Source: JBKBKC01 sp046294265 (GTDB taxonomy: Bacteria > Pseudomonadota > Alphaproteobacteria > Rhodobacterales > Rhodobacteraceae). Taken from it: 64,000 bases of DNA. This document shows, in pieces, positions 25,096 through 33,276 of this stretch. Under the pieces are notes generated by a model that did not search any database, was not told the DNA's origin, and saw only the letters and a list, made by a program, of their open reading frames with translations. Where the stretch lies: positions 1-64,000 of the forward strand of contig JBKBKC010000002.1 in the NCBI GenBank assembly GCA_046294265.1. Reading direction: 5' to 3'. Numbering within the stretch: the first letter of the stretch is position 1; every line of letters starts with the position of its first letter. The translations under genes and the position numbers were made by a program.

Positions 25096-27647
25096 AACAT
25101 GTCCAGCAAGCGGCGCAGATAGTCACGCTCGGCCTCGGGGCGGGCCTGTTCCCCCTGACGGCGGCGGATTTCACCCAAAAGCTCCTCGGCCCGGCGATAG
25201 ACATCCTCGCCCTGCAGCATGTTGCGGTCCGATCCGATGCGCGCGCCGTCCCCGGGTTCGCGGCCAAGGGGATCGCGCGGGGCGCGCGGGTCGGCGCGGC
25301 CAAATGCCTCGCCCTGCTGGCCGTTGCCCTGCTGGCGCTGCTCTTCGGCCATGGCCTCACCCAGGGCGCGCATCCCGTCGCGCATGGCCTGCATCGCCTC
25401 GGCCTGACGGTCCAGCGCGCCGGGCAGGTCGCCGCCGCGCAGCGCCTCCTCGGCCTCGCGCATCGCGCGGTTCGCCTCGTCCAGCGCGCGGCGCCCCGCC
25501 TCGCCCTGTTCGCTGCCCTCACCGGGCAACGGGCCTTGACCCAGCTGCCCTAGCCGGTCGCGCAGACCGCGCTGCCGGTCGGCCAGCCCGCCGCCGCCCC
25601 CGCCGGGCTGATCCTGGCCGTGCTGGCCGTCACCCTGCTGGCCGTCACCCTCTTGCCCCTGGCCTTCGCCCTCTTGCCCCTCGCCTTGTTGGCCGGGCTG
25701 ATTCCGGCCCTGCTGACCGTTGAACCCTTCCTGCAGCTCGCGGAAAGCCTCGTCGCTCAGCCCCTGCTGGTCGCGCAGGGTTTCGGCAAGGCCGCGCATC
25801 GCCGGGTTGCCCTGTCCGCCTTGCCCGCCCTGTCCCTGTGTCACCTGCATGTTTTCCATGAGCTGGCGCATCATCTCCATCAGCTCCTGCGCCTCGGCCA
25901 TCCGGCCCTCTTCCATCAGGCGCTGCAACTCATTCAGCATCTCCTGCAACTGGTTGCCGGAAAACTCCATGCCCTGCTGGTCGCCCGACATCTGGTCCTC
26001 GGGGTTGGCCTGGGACTCCTCGGCCAGACGGCGCATGTATTCGTCCAGCGCCTCGCGCATCTCCTGCATCAGGCGGTCGATCTCGGACTGGTCGGCGCCG
26101 TTGCGCATCGCCTCGTCCAGACGGTCCTGCGCGCGGCGAAGCCGTTCGAGGGCCGAGGCAAGGTCACCCTCCTCGACCATCAGAGCAATCTCCCACAACG
26201 CCTCCGCGATCTCGTCGCGGGCCTCGGGTGTCAGGCTTGCCTTTTCCAGGTCCAGCCGCCGCATCACCACGCGCAGCTGCAGCCATGCACGTTCATTGCG
26301 CATGAAGCCGTCGGGCCGGTTCGTCACGGCCTTCAGCATCTGCGCCGACCGGGGCGCGTTCTCGCGCGTCCACAGAAGGTCGCGGCGCATCTCGATGATG
26401 GCGGCGGCCAGCGGATCAAAGAAGCGCTTGGCGGGCAACTCCATCTGGATCGGCTCGGACAAGCCGATCTGCCCGGGCGCGTCGGTGGCCGACAGGCGCA
26501 CCTGCACGGGCAGGTTGGCGAAGGGATGCTTTGACACGTCCTCCAGCAGCGCCTCCTCGAAACTGGCGCGGTTGCCGCGAATGGGCAGGGGCAGGTCAAG
26601 AACAAGCGCCTCGCGTGGTTCCGGCTCGACCGCGAGGCCGAAGCGGCGCGGGATCGCCGGCACATTCAGCGTGATTTCGGCGCGGGCGGCCGTAACGCCG
26701 TGGTCATCCTCGGCCTTGAATGGCAGGCGCATCTGGCCGTTGCCCTCGCGCGTGGCCTCGCCGGTGGGGGCGATGACGGGGGCGGTGTCGGGCAGGGCGA
26801 TGACCCGCCAGACCCGGCCGCCCGGGCCCTGCACCTCGATCTGCCCTGACTGTTGCAGCAGGAAGTCCTGCGCCGGGTCGGAGGCCGGGGGCACATCCGT
26901 TCCCGCGCGGCCCGATACGGTTTCGGCCAGCACAAGCTGCCCCACCTCGCCATAGAGCCGCACCTGCACGCGCGAGCCCACCGGGGCCTCGAAGGACGCG
27001 CGGTCGATGTCGTTGAGGTAAAGCGCGGGCTTGCCGGTATAGGGCGGGGGCTGCACCCAACCCTCCCACGTCGGCCCGGCCGCCAGCGCCTCGGCGGTGC
27101 CGGGGCCAAGGCCGGTGACCGAGGCCGCGCGCCAGAGCGAGCCGAACAACAGGGCCATCACAAAGGCCGTCAGCGCCATGTAGCGCAGGCCATAGGGATC
27201 GCGCCGCGCCAGCCGCAGGTCGGGGGCCACGGGGCGGGCGGTGGCGGCGCGGTCGGCCATGCGGCGGCGGTGCACGGCCCAGACGGCGGCCGACGCCGGA
27301 TCTGCGGACCCGATGGCCTGCGTGTCGGCCAGTGTGGCCAGCGGCTGGCCGGGCAGGGTGGCGTCAATGCGCGCCACGGCCTCGGCGCGGTCGGGCGCGC
27401 GAAAGGCGCGCAGGCCCGACCACAGCGCCCATCCCGCCCCGCCAAGGGTCGACACCATCCCGATCCACACTGCCTCCACCGGCAGCATGTCATGCAGACC
27501 GAAGGCCAGCGCCGACAGCGCGGCGATTAGGATGCACCAGAGAGGCCAAAACGCCCGCGTCAGGCGCTCGGCCCAAAGTCCCGCCAGCGTGGCGGCAAGC
27601 GGCAGTTTCAGGCGCGAGAGGGTGGCGGTGTTCAGGCTGTCGGTCAT
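25092..27647 (-). CDS. DUF4175 (TIGR02302 family) membrane protein
   Basis: An 851-residue protein with three N-terminal transmembrane helices (about residues 37-52, 60-80 and 155-175). A large extracytoplasmic part follows. Its C-terminal third (after about residue 530) is rich in Gln, Gly, Met and Glu with repeats such as GQGGQGGQG and EGQEGEGQGQEGDGQQGDGQ. The family is conserved downstream of lysA in Rhodobacterales and related groups, with no known function. The low-complexity tail may be flexible or bind the wall. Confidence 0.9.
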   Translation of the reverse strand: MTDSLNTATLSRLKLPLAATLAGLWAERLTRAFWPLWCILIAALSALAFGLHDMLPVEAVWIGMVSTLGGAGWALWSGLRAFRAPDRAEAVARIDATLPGQPLATLADTQAIGSADPASAAVWAVHRRRMADRAATARPVAPDLRLARRDPYGLRYMALTAFVMALLFGSLWRAASVTGLGPGTAEALAAGPTWEGWVQPPPYTGKPALYLNDIDRASFEAPVGSRVQVRLYGEVGQLVLAETVSGRAGTDVPPASDPAQDFLLQQSGQIEVQGPGGRVWRVIALPDTAPVIAPTGEATREGNGQMRLPFKAEDDHGVTAARAEITLNVPAIPRRFGLAVEPEPREALVLDLPLPIRGNRASFEEALLEDVSKHPFANLPVQVRLSATDAPGQIGLSEPIQMELPAKRFFDPLAAAIIEMRRDLLWTRENAPRSAQMLKAVTNRPDGFMRNERAWLQLRVVMRRLDLEKASLTPEARDEIAEALWEIALMVEEGDLASALERLRRAQDRLDEAMRNGADQSEIDRLMQEMREALDEYMRRLAEESQANPEDQMSGDQQGMEFSGNQLQEMLNELQRLMEEGRMAEAQELMEMMRQLMENMQVTQGQGGQGGQGNPAMRGLAETLRDQQGLSDEAFRELQEGFNGQQGRNQPGQQGEGQEGEGQGQEGDGQQGDGQHGQDQPGGGGGGLADRQRGLRDRLGQLGQGPLPGEGSEQGEAGRRALDEANRAMREAEEALRGGDLPGALDRQAEAMQAMRDGMRALGEAMAEEQRQQGNGQQGEAFGRADPRAPRDPLGREPGDGARIGSDRNMLQGEDVYRRAEELLGEIRRRQGEQARPEAERDYLRRLLDMF

Positions 27648-27687
27648 GCCTCTGGTCCGTTGGGGCGGCCCGCGGGGAATGCCACGT

Positions 27688-28953
27688 TCACAGCCATTCG
27701 GGGATGGTATCGCGTTTCAGCATCTCGTCAAATGTCGGACGCGCGCGAATGACCGCAAAGTGATCCCCCTGAACCAAAACCTCGGGCACCAGCGGGCGCG
27801 AGTTGTATTCCGATGCCATCACCGCGCCATAGGCCCCCGCCGACCGGAAGGCCACCAGATCGCCCTCGGCGAGGTTTGGCAGGGACCGGCCCTTGGCGAA
27901 GGTGTCGCCCGTCTCGCAGACCGGGCCAACCACATCAAAGACACGCGGTTCGATAGCAGGTGCGGGTTCGATCACCGGCACGATGTCATGGTGCGCCGCA
28001 TACATCGCCGGGCGCACCAGATCGTTCATCGCGGCATCGAGGATCAGGAAATCGCGCCCCTCGCCCGCCTTGACCCAAATCACCCGCGACACCAGCACCC
28101 CGGCATTGCCCGAAATCAGCCGGCCAGGCTCGATTTCGATCTCGCAGCCAAGATGACCCACGCTGCGCTTGATAAGGTCGCCATAGTCCATCGGCAGGGG
28201 CGGCGCGTCATTTCCGCGCGTGTAGGGGATGCCAAGGCCGCCACCGAGGTCCAGCCGCTCGATGGAATGACCGTCAGCGCGCAGGATGGCCGTCAACTCG
28301 GCCACCTTGGCATAGGCCAGGGCAAAGGGCTCCAGTTCGGTCAACTGGCTGCCGATATGCACGTCGATGCCGATGACCCGCAGACCCGGGAGGCGTGAAG
28401 CCTCGGCATAGACCTCGCGGGCGCGCGTGATGGGGATGCCGAACTTGTTGTCCTTCTTGCCGGTGGCGATCTTTTCATGCGTCTTTGCATCCACATCGGG
28501 GTTCACCCGGATGGTGACGGGCACCGTGGCGCCCATGCTGGCGGCCACCTCGGACAGCGCGCGCATCTCTGGCTCGCTTTCCAGGTTCATCTGGCGGATG
28601 CCGCCTGCGATGGCCAGCCGCATCTCCTCGCGCGTCTTGCCCACGCCCGAGAACACGATGCGCTCGCCCGGCACTCCGGCGGCCTTGGCCCGCAGGTATT
28701 CGCCGCCCGACACCACATCCATCCCGGCGCCCAGATCGCCGAGCAGTTTCAGCACAGCGATGTTGGACAGCGATTTGACCGCAAAGCACACCAGATGCGG
28801 CATGGGCGACAGCGCCTCGGTGAACAGGCGGTAATGGCGGGTCAGGGTGGCCGCAGAATAGCAATAGAAAGGCGTGCCGACCGCGGCCGCGATGTCGGTG
28901 AGCGACACGTCCTCGGCATGCAGGATACCGTCACAATAGAGGAAATGGTCCAT
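27688..28953 (-). CDS. lysA: Diaminopimelate decarboxylase
   Basis: A PLP-dependent fold-III decarboxylase of 421 residues making L-lysine from meso-diaminopimelate. The PLP lysine is in VCFAVKSLSN (Lys60). HIGSQ and DLGGGLGIPY bind the cofactor, and GPVCETGD carries the substrate-site Cys. A DUF4175 gene follows after 40 bp. Upstream on the same strand are argH and a small lipoprotein, the conserved arrangement, here interrupted by an aldolase and a DUF2834 gene. Confidence 0.97.
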   Translation of the reverse strand: MDHFLYCDGILHAEDVSLTDIAAAVGTPFYCYSAATLTRHYRLFTEALSPMPHLVCFAVKSLSNIAVLKLLGDLGAGMDVVSGGEYLRAKAAGVPGERIVFSGVGKTREEMRLAIAGGIRQMNLESEPEMRALSEVAASMGATVPVTIRVNPDVDAKTHEKIATGKKDNKFGIPITRAREVYAEASRLPGLRVIGIDVHIGSQLTELEPFALAYAKVAELTAILRADGHSIERLDLGGGLGIPYTRGNDAPPLPMDYGDLIKRSVGHLGCEIEIEPGRLISGNAGVLVSRVIWVKAGEGRDFLILDAAMNDLVRPAMYAAHHDIVPVIEPAPAIEPRVFDVVGPVCETGDTFAKGRSLPNLAEGDLVAFRSAGAYGAVMASEYNSRPLVPEVLVQGDHFAVIRARPTFDEMLKRDTIPEWL

Positions 28954-29040
28954 GATGCGCCCGCGTTGACCGTGCCGTCACCACCTAGGCCAAAACCCGC
29001 GCCAAGGCAAAGCCCCGTGATACCGACACCAGGGGCGCCT

Positions 29041-29063
29041 CCCCTCCCCCTCGTGGGGAGGGG
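29041..29063. repeat. Perfect 9-bp hairpin upstream of lysA
   Basis: CCCCTCCCC at 29041-29049 pairs with GGGGAGGGG at 29055-29063, loop CTCGT. It lies between the aldolase stop and the lysA start. Neither strand has a T tract afterwards, so it may be a rho-dependent or processing element or a dispersed repeat, not a classical terminator. Confidence 0.55.
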
Positions 29064-29087
29064 ATGGGGGTGGGGGCGCTTGCGTGG

Positions 29088-29837
29088 TCAGTGCCGGAAA
29101 TCCGACCCTGCGCGGTCAAGAATCTCCATCACGTCGGCAAGATGGCGCGCGGCCTGGCCGGGGTAATTCTCGGCCTCCTGTGCTACCTTTTCGGCCACCG
29201 GGTCGGGAAGGTGGCGCAGCGGGTGGCCGGTCTGCAACGCCCGGATATAGGTCTCGGCCGCGCGCTCGAAATAATAAAGCCTGTTCCAGGCATCCGCCAC
29301 GTCCGTCCCCAGCACGAGGACGCCGTGGTTGCCCATCACCATCACCTTGTGGCGCGGATCGGCCAGAAGGGCAGCGCAGCGCGTGCCCTCCGCCTCAAAG
29401 GCCATGCCGCCGTAATGATCATCCACCACCACCCGGTCGTGAAAGATCGCGGTGTTCTGGTCAATGGCGGGCAGGCGGCTGTCGGCAAGGCTGGCCAGCA
29501 CGGTGGCGTGGATCGAATGCACGTGCATCACGCAGGTCGCATGGGGGCATGCACGGTGGATGGCCCCGTGCAGGCCCCAGGCGGTGGGATCGGGCGCATC
29601 GGGGCCGTCCATCGTCGCGGGATCATTCGCATCCAGCAGCAACAGGTCCGACGCGCGGATCAGTTCGAAATGACGCTGGTTCGGGTTGATCAGGAACCGC
29701 CCCTGCCCAAGGTCCAGCGAGAAATGGTTGGCCACAGCCTCGTTCATCCCCAGCCGCGCGCACCAGCGAAAGGCGGCGGCGAGCTGTTCCCGCTCGGCGC
29801 GGTGGGTGAGGTTGGGGGGCGGCGTAAGGGCGTTCAT
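29088..29837 (-). CDS. Class II aldolase/adducin family protein
   Basis: A 249-residue class II aldolase-like protein. Metal-binding HVHSIH lies near residues 105-110 and a further His in NHGVLVLG near 190. The N-terminal NEAVANHFSL is typical. It may act as an aldolase or as an adducin-like protein; the substrate is not evident. It lies between lysA and a DUF2834 gene, an insertion into the usual argH-lysA order. Confidence 0.86.
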   Translation of the reverse strand: MNALTPPPNLTHRAEREQLAAAFRWCARLGMNEAVANHFSLDLGQGRFLINPNQRHFELIRASDLLLLDANDPATMDGPDAPDPTAWGLHGAIHRACPHATCVMHVHSIHATVLASLADSRLPAIDQNTAIFHDRVVVDDHYGGMAFEAEGTRCAALLADPRHKVMVMGNHGVLVLGTDVADAWNRLYYFERAAETYIRALQTGHPLRHLPDPVAEKVAQEAENYPGQAARHLADVMEILDRAGSDFRH

Positions 29838-29887
29838 GGGAACCTCCGTCTGTTATGATCCTGCGCCGGTAAGGCCTTGCGCGCAAG

Positions 29888-30205
29888 TCAGGCGCGCGGA
29901 CGCGACCGCAGAAACAGCATCAGCGGCAATCCGCAGCTGACCCCGATGCAGAATGTCGCAGGGATCGCCAGGATCAGAACCCAGTCGCGCCGGGACCGCG
30001 CCTCGGCCACCACCCAGACGGTAAGGGCTATGGCCGCAATTGTCAGGTCCCATGTCAGGCCGGTGGTCGAGGCATTCACGTACCATGCGTCGATCAGGCC
30101 GCCGAGCCCTGTGCCCGTCTCGCTCAAGTAGCGGACGAACCAGTACATCGGATGCACGGCCCCCCAGACCGCCAGCCCCAACCAGACCCAGCGCAGCGGC
30201 GTCAT
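29888..30205 (-). CDS. DUF2834 membrane protein
   Basis: A 105-residue protein with three hydrophobic helices (about residues 5-25, 52-67 and 74-98), matching DUF2834. The ATG overlaps the stop of the small lipoprotein gene upstream (ATGA), indicating co-translation. Function unknown. Confidence 0.82.
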   Translation of the reverse strand: MTPLRWVWLGLAVWGAVHPMYWFVRYLSETGTGLGGLIDAWYVNASTTGLTWDLTIAAIALTVWVVAEARSRRDWVLILAIPATFCIGVSCGLPLMLFLRSRPRA

Positions 30206-30336
30206 TTGCGATAGACCACGCCGGCGCGGGCCTGACCCGAAACAGTGATGCCATCCTTCGTCGGGGCAGGCGCCTCGGGCGGGCCATCGGCCCCGCAGGC
30301 AGCCAACAGCAGCAGAGCGATCAGGAGTTTCGGCAT
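30202..30336 (-). CDS. Small lipoprotein downstream of argH
   Basis: A 44-residue peptide with a compact lipoprotein signal, MPKLLIALLLLAAC (Cys14), then a Pro/Ala linker and the ending GQARAGVVYRK. Such a lipoprotein is often found between argH and lysA in this group. It starts 30 bp after the argH stop and overlaps the DUF2834 start. Function unknown. Confidence 0.8.
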   Translation of the reverse strand: MPKLLIALLLLAACGADGPPEAPAPTKDGITVSGQARAGVVYRK

Positions 30337-30366
30337 GATGTCCCCTTACGTTATCCCGACACTACC

Positions 30367-31761
30367 TTAACCCAGCAGCGCCTGCCAGCGCGCCACCTGC
30401 TCACGCACCCTGACCGGCGCCGTCCCACCGTAGGATGTGCGCGAGCGGATCGAGTTTTCCACCCCAAGCACGTCGAAAACCCCTGCCGTAATCGCCGGAT
30501 GCACGCCCTGCATCTCGGCCAGCGCGAGGTCGGGCAGGTCGCAGCCAAGGGCTTCCGCCCGCGCCACCAGCGTGCCGGTCACATGATGCGCCTCGCGGAA
30601 CGGCAGGCCCAGTTCCCGCACCAGCCAGTCGGCGAGATCGGTCGCGGTAGAGAAACCCGATGCGGCAGCGGCGCGCAGGGTGTCGCGGTTGGCGGTCATG
30701 TCGCCCACCATGCCGGTCATCGCGGCAAGGCCCAGCATCAGGCTGTCGGCGGCGTCGAACACCTGTTCCTTGTCCTCCTGCATGTCCTTGGAATAGGTCA
30801 GCGCCAGGCCCTTCATCACCGTCATCAGAGCCACGTTTGCCCCCATGATCCGCCCGAGCTTGGCGCGCAACAGCTCAGCCGCATCGGGGTTCTTCTTCTG
30901 CGGCATGATGCTGGACCCCGTGGTCCAGCGGTCCGACAGGCGCACAAAGCGGAACTGCGCGGAGGACCAGATCACAAGCTCTTCGGCAAAGCGGCTCAGG
31001 TGCATGGCGCAGATGCTGGCGGCCCCCAGAAACTCCAGCGCGAAATCCCGGTCACTCACGGAGTCAAGGCTGTTGGCCGTGGGCCGGTCGAACCGCAGCG
31101 CCGCCGCCGTCATGTCGCGGTCGATGGGAAAGGACGTGCCCGCCAGCGCCGCCGCCCCCAGCGGGCATTCGTTCATCCGCGCGCGGGCATCCGCGAACCG
31201 CCCGCGATCACGCGCCAGCATCTCCACATAGGCCAGCATGTGATGGCCCCAGGTCACGGGCTGCGCGGTCTGGAGGTGCGTGAAGCCGGGCATCGGCCAG
31301 TCGGCCCCCGCCCCGGCCTGCGCCAGAAATGCGCGCATCAACGCGGTAGTCCCGGCAATGGCCGCATCGCACTGCTCACGCACCCACAGCCGGAAATCCA
31401 CCGCCACCTGGTCATTGCGGCTGCGCGCGGTGTGCAGCCGTCCGGCAGGCGCGCCGATGATCTCGCGCAGTCGGGCCTCCACGTTCATGTGAATGTCCTC
31501 ATATTCCACCCTGAACGGGAAACTGCCCCCCTCGATCTCTGACAAGACGGTGAGCAGCCCTTCCCCGATGGCCACGGCATCGCTATCCTGCAGGATGTTG
31601 CATGCGGCGAGCATCGCCGCATGCGCCCGGCTTCCTGCAATGTCGTGCGGGGCAAGCCGCTGGTCGAACCCGATCGAGGCATTGATGGCCTGCATGATCG
31701 CGTCTGGCCCGGCGGCGAAACGCCCCCCCCACATGGCATTTGTCTGGGTCGTGTCGGTCAT
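30367..31761 (-). CDS. argH: Argininosuccinate lyase
   Basis: The last enzyme of arginine synthesis, 464 residues, splitting argininosuccinate to arginine and fumarate. The fumarase/aspartase-family signature GSSIMPQKKNPD is present near residue 283, as are HTARSRNDQV and TGLVARAEAL-like segments. The start at 31761 lies only 20 bp from the divergent TlpA-like gene, so their promoters overlap. Confidence 0.97.
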   Translation of the reverse strand: MTDTTQTNAMWGGRFAAGPDAIMQAINASIGFDQRLAPHDIAGSRAHAAMLAACNILQDSDAVAIGEGLLTVLSEIEGGSFPFRVEYEDIHMNVEARLREIIGAPAGRLHTARSRNDQVAVDFRLWVREQCDAAIAGTTALMRAFLAQAGAGADWPMPGFTHLQTAQPVTWGHHMLAYVEMLARDRGRFADARARMNECPLGAAALAGTSFPIDRDMTAAALRFDRPTANSLDSVSDRDFALEFLGAASICAMHLSRFAEELVIWSSAQFRFVRLSDRWTTGSSIMPQKKNPDAAELLRAKLGRIMGANVALMTVMKGLALTYSKDMQEDKEQVFDAADSLMLGLAAMTGMVGDMTANRDTLRAAAASGFSTATDLADWLVRELGLPFREAHHVTGTLVARAEALGCDLPDLALAEMQGVHPAITAGVFDVLGVENSIRSRTSYGGTAPVRVREQVARWQALLG

Positions 31762-31781
31762 GGTCGGCCCCTGGAGGTGTC

Positions 31782-32318
31782 ATGCGGAACTGGTTTGCGG
31801 CTCTCTACACGTTGGCGGTGCTTGCCGCCACCCCGGCGGCGGCCGACCGCGCGGCGGCTGTGGCCGCACAGGCAGGCGATATGCGCAGGCTGGTGCTGCA
31901 TGCCGAACCCCAGCCGATGCCGCAGGTCCCGCTCGCGGGTCTGACCGATGAGCCGCGCGACCTCGACGAATGGCGCGGGCAATGGATCGTGGTGAACTTC
32001 TGGGCAACCTGGTGCGCCCCCTGCCGCAAGGAGATGCCCACGCTCGACGCGCTCGCCGCCATCGGCCTGCCGGTGATCACGGTGGCCACCGGGCGCAACC
32101 CGGTTCCCGCCATCGAACGCTTCTGGGCCGAGACGGGCATCACCCACCTGCCCGCCCTGCGCGACCCTAAATCCGCTATGGCGCGGCAGATGGGCATTTT
32201 CGGCCTGCCGGTGACGGTGATCCTTGATCCCGCTGGGCAAGAGGTCGCGCGTCTGACCGGTGATGCCGACTGGTCTTCGCCCGAAGCGCGTGCCGTCATA
32301 TCGGCGCTGAAAGAATAG
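31782..32318 (+). CDS. TlpA-family exported thiol-disulfide oxidoreductase
   Basis: A 178-residue thioredoxin-fold protein with an N-terminal signal peptide (ending PAAAD). The redox motif is in FWATWCAPCRKEMPT, and the cis-Pro loop IFGLPVTVILDP is present. It is predicted to keep periplasmic thiols reduced, for example for cytochrome maturation. The start at 31782 leaves 20 bp to the divergent argH; the frame from 31740 would overlap argH. Confidence 0.92.
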   Translation: MRNWFAALYTLAVLAATPAAADRAAAVAAQAGDMRRLVLHAEPQPMPQVPLAGLTDEPRDLDEWRGQWIVVNFWATWCAPCRKEMPTLDALAAIGLPVITVATGRNPVPAIERFWAETGITHLPALRDPKSAMARQMGIFGLPVTVILDPAGQEVARLTGDADWSSPEARAVISALKE

Positions 32319-32358
32319 GGGGCTTTGCCCCCTCGGCGCGTGCCGCGCCTCACCCCCA

Positions 32359-32408
32359 GGATATATGGGGACAGAAGAAACCCTGACTTCTTCTGTCCCC
32401 AAATATCC
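32359..32408. terminator. Long bidirectional hairpin between convergent genes
   Basis: GGGGACAGAAGAA (32367-32379) pairs perfectly with 32388-32400, with an 8-nt loop. Beyond that the stem continues with one mismatch (GGATATAT against AAATATCC), about 21 pairs in all. It lies between the ends of the TlpA-like gene (+) and phaB (-), fitting a bidirectional terminator. One arm shares 16 bp with 19692-19707. Confidence 0.7.
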
Positions 32409-32420
32409 CACGGGGGGTGC

Positions 32421-32439
32421 GGGGGGTGTGAAACCCCCC
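32421..32439 (-). terminator. Second GC hairpin after phaB
   Basis: GGGGGGT at 32421-32427 pairs with ACCCCCC at 32433-32439. It is 13 bp beyond the phaB stop and lacks a clear T tract, so it may assist the neighbouring larger hairpin. Confidence 0.45.
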
Positions 32440-32451
32440 GCTGCCGACGGA

Positions 32452-33177
32452 TCAGACGAAGAACTGGCCGCCGTTGGCGCTGATAGTCGAGCCTGTGATG
32501 AAGCCGGCGTCTTCCGATGCCAGGAACACGACGATCCGCGCGATTTCCTCGGGCTCGCCCAGGCGGCCCACAGGGATCTGCGGGATGATGCGTTCGTTCA
32601 GGACCTTCTCGTCGATGGCACGCACCATCTCGGTGCCGATGTAGCCAGGGCAGATCGCGTTGACGGTGATGCCCGCGCGGGCACCTTCCTGCGCAAGGGC
32701 CTTGGTGAAGCCCAGGTCCCCCGATTTGGCGGCCGAATAGTTGGCCTGTCCAGCTTGACCTTTCTGGCCGTTGATCGAGCTGATGTTGATCACCCGCCCG
32801 AATTTGCGGTCGCGCATGCCGGTCCAGAGCGGGTGGGTCATGTTGAACAGGCCGGTCAGGTTGGTGTCGATCACCTCTTTCCACATCCCAGGCGTCATCT
32901 TGTGGAACATGGCGTCGCGGGTGATGCCCGCGTTGTTCACCAGCACGGCCACCGGGCCCAGATCGGCCTCGACCTGCACGATGCCCTCGGCGCAGGCGTC
33001 ATAGTCGGCGACCGACCATTTGTAGGTCGGGATACCCGTTTCGGCGGTAAAGGCCGCCGCGGCCGCCTCGTTGCCGGCATAGTTTGCGGCGACCGTATAA
33101 CCGGCAGCCTTCAACGCAACGGAAATGGCCGCGCCGATCCCACGCGAGCCTCCGGTGACAAGGGCAACTTTCGACAT
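32452..33177 (-). CDS. phaB: Acetoacetyl-CoA reductase
   Basis: A short-chain dehydrogenase of 241 residues reducing acetoacetyl-CoA to (R)-3-hydroxybutyryl-CoA with NADPH, for polyhydroxybutyrate synthesis and the ethylmalonyl-CoA pathway. TGGSRGIGAAI binds the cofactor; NNAG and the Ser/YxxxK site (SSINGQKGQAGQANYSAAKSG) are intact. The sequence is much closer to PhaB than to FabG. It follows phaA on the same strand, separated by a hairpin. Confidence 0.95.
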   Translation of the reverse strand: MSKVALVTGGSRGIGAAISVALKAAGYTVAANYAGNEAAAAAFTAETGIPTYKWSVADYDACAEGIVQVEADLGPVAVLVNNAGITRDAMFHKMTPGMWKEVIDTNLTGLFNMTHPLWTGMRDRKFGRVINISSINGQKGQAGQANYSAAKSGDLGFTKALAQEGARAGITVNAICPGYIGTEMVRAIDEKVLNERIIPQIPVGRLGEPEEIARIVVFLASEDAGFITGSTISANGGQFFV

Positions 33178-33229
33178 GTATTCTCCTCCCCGAGAATGGC
33201 TTCGGTAATATCGTTATCTTTCAAGAAGC

Positions 33230-33254
33230 GCGGGCGCAAGATCATTGCGCCCGC
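33230..33254 (-). promoter_or_regulatory. Intercistronic hairpin between phaA and phaB
   Basis: GCGGGCGCAA (33230-33239) pairs perfectly with TTGCGCCCGC (33245-33254), loop of five. It lies between the phaA stop and the phaB start, both on the minus strand. The following bases on that strand are only moderately T-rich (GCTTCTTG), so it may act as an attenuator or mRNA-stabilising element. Confidence 0.6.
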
Positions 33255-33276
33255 TTGGTGGTTGTAGCGAAGGCGA

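Noticed and set aside
25560..25860. Repetitive stretch that could suggest a CRISPR or satellite array
   Set aside because: The repetition is the low-complexity Gln/Gly coding region of the DUF4175 gene. Units vary in length and have no spacers.
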